Positions 59,396 to 64,000 of a stretch of 64,000 nucleotides of DNA are shown piece after piece. How positions within the stretch are numbered: the first letter of the stretch is position 1; each line of letters opens with the position of its first letter. Both the position numbers and the translations under genes were made by a program. The stretch is from Clostridiales bacterium (GTDB lineage: Bacteria; Bacillota; Clostridia; Christensenellales; QALW01): positions 62,001 to 126,000 of the forward strand of contig SVIH01000003.1 in assembly GCA_015069575.1 (NCBI GenBank), given 5' to 3'. The notes under the pieces were generated by a model that saw only the letters and a list, made by a program, of their open reading frames with translations, had not been told where the DNA came from and searched no databases.

Positions 59396-59800
59396 ATGAA
59401 AAAATTTCTTTTATACGGCGGTATTGGTCTATTAACGTTAATACTTTTGTTCAGCAGTTGCGGTAGCGAACCAAGTACTAATGACGATGTATCACCTACA
59501 AATCAGGTAACCGAGCATATTGAATTAACACCCACACCAGTACAAACGCCTACACCTACTGAAAAACCTACGCCTACACCTACTGAAAAACCTACGCCTA
59601 AACCAACGGCAAAACCTACTGAAAAACCAACCGTAGCACCTACCGTAAAACCCGAAAATAACACGGAAATGGTTTGGATAACAAAATCAGGCAAAAAATA
59701 TCATAGCCATTCAGGTTGTAGTAATATGAAAGCACCTTATCAGGTAAGCAAAGAAGATGCTATAAACGGTGGCAGGGGTCCTTGCAGTAAATGTTATTAA
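59396..59800 (+). CDS. Small lipoprotein with Thr-Pro repeats and a Cys/His C-terminal module
   Basis: A 134-residue protein: signal peptide with lipobox LFSSC (lipidated Cys near 22), a long linker of TPTP/TEKPTP repeats (residues about 45-90; the DNA is a tandem repeat of CCTACTGAAAAA-type units), and a C-terminal domain VWITKSGKKYHSHSGCSNMK...GPCSKC with paired Cys/His, resembling the zinc-binding tail attached to several secreted nucleases. Function unknown. It is divergent from an XRE regulator and sits between two almost identical terminators. Confidence 0.75.
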   Translation: MKKFLLYGGIGLLTLILLFSSCGSEPSTNDDVSPTNQVTEHIELTPTPVQTPTPTEKPTPTPTEKPTPKPTAKPTEKPTVAPTVKPENNTEMVWITKSGKKYHSHSGCSNMKAPYQVSKEDAINGGRGPCSKCY

Positions 59801-59804
59801 AATT

Positions 59805-59833
59805 AAAAAGGCTTGCAAATGCAAGCCTTTTAT
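59805..59833. terminator. Terminator after the lipoprotein gene
   Basis: AAAAGGCTTGCA with TGCAAGCCTTTT; bidirectional between convergent genes. About 35 nt match the terminator at 59047. Confidence 0.82.
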
Positions 59834-60595
59834 TTATGTAGTTTTTTGTTTTTTTCGGATTATGTAGCCTACAAAATATATTATTGCCGATGCGATAGTG
59901 ATGCCAAGCATCAACAAAAACATATTTACAAGCCAACCGCAAGAGGCGTATATATTTTTAAATACTGCCAAGGGACTTTGCACAAAAGGTGAAATATAAA
60001 AGCAATTTATCTTTCCTTTAAAAATTATATTAAACACTTGTGCAACAATGCAGGCAACATAATATGAGATAATACCTTTTTTATATGATGCAATATCAAG
60101 ACACACGCGCTTTGACATATAAAGATAAAGACCAAGAAAAATTAAAAGTGCGTGCCAGATATATGCGTGCAGGGTAAGTGTAAGATAACCGTGATTTATT
60201 CCGCTTGGTTCAATAAACGCCATAAGACCGCCAAACATATTAACGCTAAACATAAATTCATAAAGCCACGCGTTTATTTTTTTGTTCTTGCAAAGTGCAC
60301 AAAACAGGCTTAAATACATAGGCACTGAACACAACTGAAATGGAAAGGTTCCAAAAAATCCCCAATTATACGGATTAACATAAATATGAAACAGTATTTT
60401 ATAAACTTCGGTTAAAAGAAGAAATCCGCCAACTGAAAAAAGCACAATTCGGTTTTGTTTATCATTAGTATTTTTTAAAAGGTACGCGCAAATAAACACA
60501 AGCGCCATAAGAATAACCGTTGCAATTAAATGAAACGCGCCATAAGACGCGGGTTTTTCCATTAGCCATGCAGTTTTTTCTAAAAATTCTTGCAT
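59834..60595 (-). CDS. TIGR02206-type (YwaF-like) integral membrane protein
   Basis: A 253-residue protein with seven hydrophobic helices. Features of the YwaF/TIGR02206 family are FGTFPFQLCSVPMYLSLFCAL near residues 83-103, FGGLMAFIEPSG near 128-139 and AYIWHALLIFLGLYLY near 151-166. Function of the family is unknown. A frame extending to 60646 was trimmed: ATG 60595 follows GAGG at suitable spacing. It has a divergent neighbour gene of GH4 type. Confidence 0.75.
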   Translation of the reverse strand: MQEFLEKTAWLMEKPASYGAFHLIATVILMALVFICAYLLKNTNDKQNRIVLFSVGGFLLLTEVYKILFHIYVNPYNWGFFGTFPFQLCSVPMYLSLFCALCKNKKINAWLYEFMFSVNMFGGLMAFIEPSGINHGYLTLTLHAYIWHALLIFLGLYLYMSKRVCLDIASYKKGIISYYVACIVAQVFNIIFKGKINCFYISPFVQSPLAVFKNIYASCGWLVNMFLLMLGITIASAIIYFVGYIIRKKQKTT

Positions 60596-60706
60596 AAACA
60601 AACCTCGCTTATATAAATTTACAGATATTTTAACATAATACGACAAAGTTTACAATACGTATTTAACGTGACAACGGATTATTTACAAAACTTACATAAA
60701 ATTGTG

Positions 60707-60735
60707 TTGAACTTGTATAAAAATTGTTGTATTAT
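60707..60735 (+). promoter_or_regulatory. Promoter of the GH4 gene
   Basis: TTGAAC (60707-60712), 17 nt, TATTAT (60730-60735). The start codon lies 107 nt downstream, leaving a long leader without a recognised riboswitch. Confidence 0.6.
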
Positions 60736-60841
60736 GTTGTCAGATAAATTGAAATAGAAACTAAAAAATGGCAAAAGTTAAACACCTTATAAATAATATG
60801 ATTTGGTTAATTATATTCTTTTACGAAAGAGAGGCAATTTT

Positions 60842-62152
60842 ATGAAAAAGATCAGTTTTATTGGTGCAGGCAGTGTGGGGTTCACAACTGCTGTTATAAA
60901 AGATATTACTACATTTCCTGCTTTGGACTCTGCCAAAATCTGTTTAATGGATATTGATGAGTACAGGCTTAATAAAATCACACAATGTATACACCGCATT
61001 AAAAAGGAAATGAATTCGAATATTACAATTATTTCTACCACATCCCGAGAAGAAGCACTTACTGACGCAGATGCTGTAATTATAACTGTTTTTAACGGAG
61101 ATGTGGATATCTGGCGCCACGAAATTGAAATTCCAATGAAATATGGCGTTGATATCAACATTGGCGATACCCGAAGTGTTTCAGGTATTTTTAGAACATT
61201 GCGAAGCATTCCTCTTATGCTGGATATTTGTCATGACATTGAAAAGTACTGCCCAAACGCAGTGGTATTAAATTACACTAACCCTATGGCAATGCTTTGT
61301 AAAGCCATGCAAACATACACCACGGTTGATGTAACCGGTCTTTGTCACAGTGTACAGGGTACTGCTAAAATGTTGGCAGATTGGGCTGAGGTTGATGCTG
61401 AAACACTACAATATACCTGCGTAGGCATTAACCATCTGGCGTTTTTTACTTTGCTTAAATCCGGTGAAACTGACCTTTATCCATTGTTGCAGAAAAAAAT
61501 TGAAACTGATGAATTCTACAATAAAGAAAAGGTTCGCAACGAGATTTTTAAAACCTTTGGATACTATGTTACCGAGTCTAGCGGACATAATTCCGAATAC
61601 ACTCCATGGTTCCGCAAACGCCCTGATCTTATCCGCAAATACTGTTCTCCTGAAGGCGCTAACTGGAATCCGGGAGAACACGCATATTCTTTAAAATTGC
61701 GTCAGGATCCGCATAGGTTTGATAATCTTGTTAAAGAGTTTATGGAAAACCCATTAAGCAAAGAACGCGGAAATGAGTATGCCGCAAATATTATAAATGC
61801 ACGAATTGGCGATGGCACACCGTTTGATTTTAATGCGAATGTATTAAATAAAGGCAGCGTGGAAAATTTACCTTTTGATGCTTGCGTAGAAATCCCCGTT
61901 ACTGCAACAAAAGACGGTTATATCCGTCGTTTTAATGGAAAGTTACCGGATAACATTGCGCCGTTAGTTGCTTATACCGCCACAATTGAAAATATGACAG
62001 TTGACGCATGGGAAAAGAAATCCAAAGCGTTAGTATATCAAGCAGTATCGTTAGATCCACTTTGTTCAGCAGTTTTAAGCCTTGAAGAAATTCGGTTGAT
62101 GTGCGATGAATTGTTTAACATAAATAAAGAATATTTAGGCGATTTTAAATAA
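60842..62152 (+). CDS. melA: GH4 family alpha-galactosidase (MelA-like)
   Basis: A 436-residue NAD-dependent glycosidase: Rossmann FIGAGSVGFTTAVIKDI near residue 5-21, VIITVFNGDVDIWRHE near 75-90, NYTNPMAM near 145, VTGLCHSVQGTAKM near 161-174 (metal Cys-His site typical of MelA) and GHNSEYTPWFRKR near 243-255. GH4 enzymes cleave by oxidation-elimination using NAD+ and Mn2+. The substrate is most likely an alpha-galactoside, though close relatives act on alpha-glucosides. ATG 60842 was chosen over a frame opening at 60803 because AGAGAGG precedes it. Confidence 0.85.
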   Translation: MKKISFIGAGSVGFTTAVIKDITTFPALDSAKICLMDIDEYRLNKITQCIHRIKKEMNSNITIISTTSREEALTDADAVIITVFNGDVDIWRHEIEIPMKYGVDINIGDTRSVSGIFRTLRSIPLMLDICHDIEKYCPNAVVLNYTNPMAMLCKAMQTYTTVDVTGLCHSVQGTAKMLADWAEVDAETLQYTCVGINHLAFFTLLKSGETDLYPLLQKKIETDEFYNKEKVRNEIFKTFGYYVTESSGHNSEYTPWFRKRPDLIRKYCSPEGANWNPGEHAYSLKLRQDPHRFDNLVKEFMENPLSKERGNEYAANIINARIGDGTPFDFNANVLNKGSVENLPFDACVEIPVTATKDGYIRRFNGKLPDNIAPLVAYTATIENMTVDAWEKKSKALVYQAVSLDPLCSAVLSLEEIRLMCDELFNINKEYLGDFK

Positions 62153-62164
62153 AAACTAAAATTT

Positions 62165-62197
62165 TAAAAGGCTTGACCGAACAGATCAAGCCTTTTG
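62165..62197. terminator. Bidirectional terminator between GH4 and spoVAC
   Basis: AAAAGGCTTGA pairs with TCAAGCCTTTT, between convergent genes. Confidence 0.83.
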
Positions 62198-62199
62198 TG

Positions 62200-62652
62200 T
62201 TAGAATAATGTGGTTGTCCAATAAATTAACCCGTACACCACACTTGCGAGCGTTCCGTAAACGATTACAGGCCCTGCAATTGTGAACATCTTTGCAGCCA
62301 AGCCTAAGACAAAACCTTCTGTTTTAAATTCCATAGCAGGAGAGGTTACACCGTTTGCAAAGCCTGTAATAGGCACCAAACTGCCTGCGCCACCATACTT
62401 GCCTATTTTATCATATATTCCTATTCCTGTTAAAGTTGCGCCAAGGAACACCATAATAATACAGGTCCAGTTTGCAGCGGCGGTTTTTTCTAAATTTAAC
62501 CCATCTTTTAATATTGTACTTACTATTTCACCTATTAAGCAGATTGTTCCGCCAACCCAGAATGCTTTGAAGCAATCGTATAAAAGTTTACTTTTAGGCG
62601 CTTTTTTATCAACAAGTTTTTGATACTGTTTTTGTTCTTCCGTTTTTGTCAC
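62200..62652 (-). CDS. spoVAC: Stage V sporulation protein AC
   Basis: A 150-residue membrane protein with four helices: YDCFKAFWVGGTICLIGEIVS near residues 24-45, GAGSLVPITGFANGVTSPAMEF near 88-109 (key part: VPITGFANGVTSPAMEF) and GLAAKMFTIAGPVIVYG near 117-133. SpoVAC is a mechanosensitive channel in the spore inner membrane that releases dipicolinic acid at germination. SpoVAD and SpoVAEb, its usual neighbours, are absent from this window. The GTG start overlaps the stop of a 31-codon ORF, and a sigma-G-like promoter lies upstream. Confidence 0.94.
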   Translation of the reverse strand: MTKTEEQKQYQKLVDKKAPKSKLLYDCFKAFWVGGTICLIGEIVSTILKDGLNLEKTAAANWTCIIMVFLGATLTGIGIYDKIGKYGGAGSLVPITGFANGVTSPAMEFKTEGFVLGLAAKMFTIAGPVIVYGTLASVVYGLIYWTTTLF

Positions 62653-62744
62653 CTTATTATCTCTCCTTTTGTTTTATAATAGATTTCGTTTTCGCCTGGA
62701 TTATTTAATAGCATATTATTTGTTTTAATTGAACTTTTTTCCAT
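62649..62744 (-). CDS. 31-residue ORF translationally coupled to spoVAC
   Basis: ATG at 62744 with an AAAGGAG site, 31 codons and a TGA that overlaps the spoVAC GTG start (GTGA). The peptide begins MEKSSIKTNNMLLNNPGENE and ends YYKTKGEIIR. It has no signal or membrane segment. It may be a genuine small forespore peptide or an ORF whose job is to couple translation. No family is recognised. Confidence 0.5.
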   Translation of the reverse strand: MEKSSIKTNNMLLNNPGENEIYYKTKGEIIR

Positions 62745-62764
62745 AAATTAAATCTCCTTTTTAT

Positions 62765-62794
62765 TAGTTTAGCCTGAATGTTTTTGATTATTCA
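62765..62794 (-). promoter_or_regulatory. Sigma-F/G-like (forespore) promoter of the spoVAC unit
   Basis: On the minus strand TGAATA (62794-62789) and TAAACTA (62771-62765) are 17 nt apart, close to the sigma-G pattern. Read as GGCTAAACTAA the -10 also fits the sigma-F/G GGNNANANT form. This agrees with spoVAC being forespore-specific. Confidence 0.55.
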
Positions 62795-62828
62795 GTAAAT
62801 ACTACCAATGAAAAAGGAGGTTGAAAAA

Positions 62829-63062
62829 ATGAAAAAATTTATTTTATTATTAACTGTTTGCGCACTTTTTACAGGTTGCGGTATGATGAATGATATTAAG
62901 GATGATATTAGCCCAAGCCCTGATAATTCACCTATAAATTCACCCTTAACTTCACCATTACCTGATATTTTACCTGATACAACTGACGGTTTAAGACCTG
63001 AAAATACTCAGGCGCCTGACAACGCAACAAACAATAACAATCCTAATAGCGCACTGCAGTAA
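62829..63062 (+). CDS. Small acidic lipoprotein, unknown
   Basis: A 77-residue lipoprotein: MKKFILLLTVCALFTGCG signal with lipidated Cys at residue 17, then a Ser/Pro-rich and Asn-rich mature part (SPSPDNSPINSPLTSPLPD and NATNNNNPNS) with no Cys and no predicted fold. ATG 62829 is used because GGAGG sits at 62815-62819; the ATG at 62808 lies upstream of that site. It probably acts as a disordered, wall-spanning or surface-decorating protein; function unknown. It is divergent from spoVAC. Confidence 0.7.
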   Translation: MKKFILLLTVCALFTGCGMMNDIKDDISPSPDNSPINSPLTSPLPDILPDTTDGLRPENTQAPDNATNNNNPNSALQ

Positions 63063-63110
63063 AAATTGCTGATGTTTGATATTGGCAGGTTAATTATTTA
63101 TTACAAAACA

Positions 63111-63138
63111 AAAAAGCACCACATTGGGTGCTTTTTTT
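63111..63138. terminator. Bidirectional terminator between lipoprotein and tRNA-Leu
   Basis: AAAAAAGCACC-acatt-GGGTGCTTTTTT. Confidence 0.84.
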
Positions 63139-63140
63139 GT

Positions 63141-63229
63141 TGGTGCCGAAGACCGGGGTCGAACCGGTACGGGTATTACTACCCACGGGATTTTAAGTCC
63201 CGGGCGTCTGCCTATTCCGCCACTCCGGC
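63141..63229 (-). tRNA. tRNA-Leu (anticodon TAA), CCA encoded
   Basis: An 89-nt class II tRNA on the minus strand: acceptor GCCGGAG with CTTCGGC, anticodon stem GGGA/TCCC around CTTAAAA with anticodon TAA, long variable arm GGGTAGTAATACCC, T-arm ACCGGTTCGACCCCGGT and CCA. Unlike the tRNA-Leu(TAG) at 46526 it has a plain terminator and no repeated 3' end. Confidence 0.95.
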
Positions 63230-63308
63230 ATTGATTTTAATCAACGAAGTTATTATACTTTAAAACTTTTTATTAGTCAACCAATATTTTATTGATTTTT
63301 AAAAAAAT

Positions 63309-63335
63309 TTCCGACCCCTTAAAAAGAGGTCGGAA
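63309..63335 (-). terminator. Terminator after ftsZ
   Basis: TTCCGACC pairs with AGGTCGGAA in minus orientation, with T-rich tail. Confidence 0.83.
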
Positions 63336-63344
63336 TAAATTTAA

Positions 63345-64000
63345 TTAATCTCTGCGATGCCTTCTTGTGATTGCGGGCATATCAAAATCGATATCATCGT
63401 AATCATCTTCTTCATCTTCATCAGTATTCCTGAATGATGAAAACAGACCGCTTTTTTTAGGTGCTTCGTCTTCATCCATTACAGGACGGCGTCTTTCTTC
63501 CCTGCGTGGCATAAAAATCTCATCATCATCAACTTCTTCCATATCCATCTGAGGTTTTTGTGCACGGGCATTTTTAGGTGTAAAATCAGTCATAACAAGA
63601 CCATCTTCATCATCTTCATCCTCAGTAGGACGAACAACGCGTTCAGTCATTCTTTGAGGTTTATTTGAACGCTTGTGGTCTTTTTCAAAGCCTGTTGCAA
63701 TGATTGTGATACGAACTTCATCATCAAGACTTTCATCAACACCTGCGCCAAAGATAATGTTTGCATCTGGTGAAACTGCTTCATGAACAAGGTAAGCGGC
63801 TTCGTTAATTTCATTAAGTGAAAGGCTTGCATCACCCATGATACTAAGAAGAACGCCTGTAGCACCTGAAATTGTTGTTTCAAGAAGAGGTGAAGAAATT
63901 GCATGTTTTGCAGCATCGATAGCACGGTTTTCGCCTGTGCCGATACCAATGCCCATATGTGCAATACCTTTATCTTTCATAATTGTGCGAACGTCAGCAA
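63345..64000 (-). CDS. ftsZ: Cell division protein FtsZ, 5' end cut by window edge
   Basis: The frame runs off the window at 64000. Visible parts are the end of the GTPase domain and the C-terminal domain: DVRTIMKDKGIAHMGIGIGTGENRA (key part: IAHMGIGIGTGENRA), SPLLETTISGATGVL, GASLSLNEIN region, DANIIFGAGVDESLDDEVRITIIATGF. A long acidic, low-complexity linker follows, then MPAITRRHRRD, the conserved C-terminal peptide that binds division partners. FtsZ polymerises into the cytokinetic ring. About 218 residues are present; the N-terminal GTP-binding signature lies outside. Confidence 0.96.
   Translation of the reverse strand, partial: ADVRTIMKDKGIAHMGIGIGTGENRAIDAAKHAISSPLLETTISGATGVLLSIMGDASLSLNEINEAAYLVHEAVSPDANIIFGAGVDESLDDEVRITIIATGFEKDHKRSNKPQRMTERVVRPTEDEDDEDGLVMTDFTPKNARAQKPQMDMEEVDDDEIFMPRREERRRPVMDEDEAPKKSGLFSSFRNTDEDEEDDYDDIDFDMPAITRRHRRD

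Noticed and set aside
59571-59640. CRISPR-like repeat
   Set aside because: The repeated CCTACTGAAAAA-type units are in frame and encode the Thr-Pro linker of a lipoprotein; spacing is too short and there are no cas genes in the window.
60736-60841. Riboswitch in the 107-nt leader of the GH4 gene
   Set aside because: No conserved aptamer blocks, no terminator hairpin with T-run; probably just a long untranslated leader.
63066-63263. A 65-codon plus-strand frame
   Set aside because: It is the reverse complement of tRNA-Leu(TAA) plus flanks, not a protein gene.

Overview
The window is AT-rich and carries a sporulation gene set (spoIID, spoVAC, a CotJC-type manganese catalase, a CwlC-like amidase without a signal peptide), a TPP riboswitch with an ECF thiamine transporter, a tryptophan T-box, type III glutamine synthetase, an aconitase X pair and a DapL-like aminotransferase. 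Together these indicate an anaerobic, endospore-forming member of the Clostridia (Bacillota), probably a gut lineage. This is inference from gene content; no rRNA gene is present to place it further. Coding density is high, with mostly short operons separated by clear hairpin terminators.

Layout. 1-7029: partial rdgB (minus), comF, then an overlapping plus-strand operon of a radical SAM protein, its DUF2344 partner, rng and a Sua5-type threonylcarbamoyl-AMP synthase, followed by a ParB-like protein. 7053-8963 (minus): yfcE-like phosphodiesterase, a small membrane protein and spoIID. 9101-12267: apgM, CPBP protease, rlmH, tadA. 12287-13642 (minus): TIM-barrel isomerase and yfbR. 13643-14691: structured yfbR leader, TPP riboswitch and thiT. 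14784-19111: ABC exporter, aldolase, lipoprotein. 19137-25664 (minus): tspO, glnN, and an aconitase X/flavin enzyme operon. 25774-33326 (minus): lipoprotein, birA-mrp, dTDP-rhamnose genes, FkbM methyltransferase, MATE transporter and a 37-residue peptide gene. 33390-37645 (minus): T-box-controlled trpB, yitT, a Cys-rich protein behind a sigma-K-like promoter, and the amidase. 37780-46508: flavin reductase, dinB, aminotransferase, PHP phosphatase, rhaB, tex, LUD protein, gtrA. 46526-51632: tRNA-Leu and tmRNA, each followed by a related 200-nt repeat unit; between them lie a kinase/ECF pair, a CBM9-like protein, a lipoprotein, a pseudogene and the manganese catalase. 51655-55470 (minus): esterase, smpB, rnr, secG. 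55663-59038: cell-wall hydrolase, tRNA/rRNA methyltransferases. 59071-64000: XRE regulator, lipoproteins, membrane protein, GH4 glycosidase, spoVAC, tRNA-Leu, partial ftsZ.

How genes fit together. The secG-rnr-smpB-ssrA neighbourhood is the usual trans-translation and RNA quality-control cluster. Sporulation genes are dispersed, and several sit behind sequences that resemble sporulation sigma-factor promoters. Thiamine uptake and tryptophan synthesis from indole are under classical riboregulation.

The most unusual signal is a pair of non-coding units of very similar length and architecture (a 161-nt core after tRNA-Leu, a 162-nt core after tmRNA). Each starts with an inverted copy of the RNA gene's T-arm and ends with a direct copy of its CCA end. 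Other points of interest are a 10-residue, Trp-containing leader ORF between the T-box and trpB, the autonomous 37-residue peptide gene, an uncharacterised aconitase X plus Old-Yellow-Enzyme-like operon, and two genes whose Shine-Dalgarno is the 3' arm of the preceding terminator.
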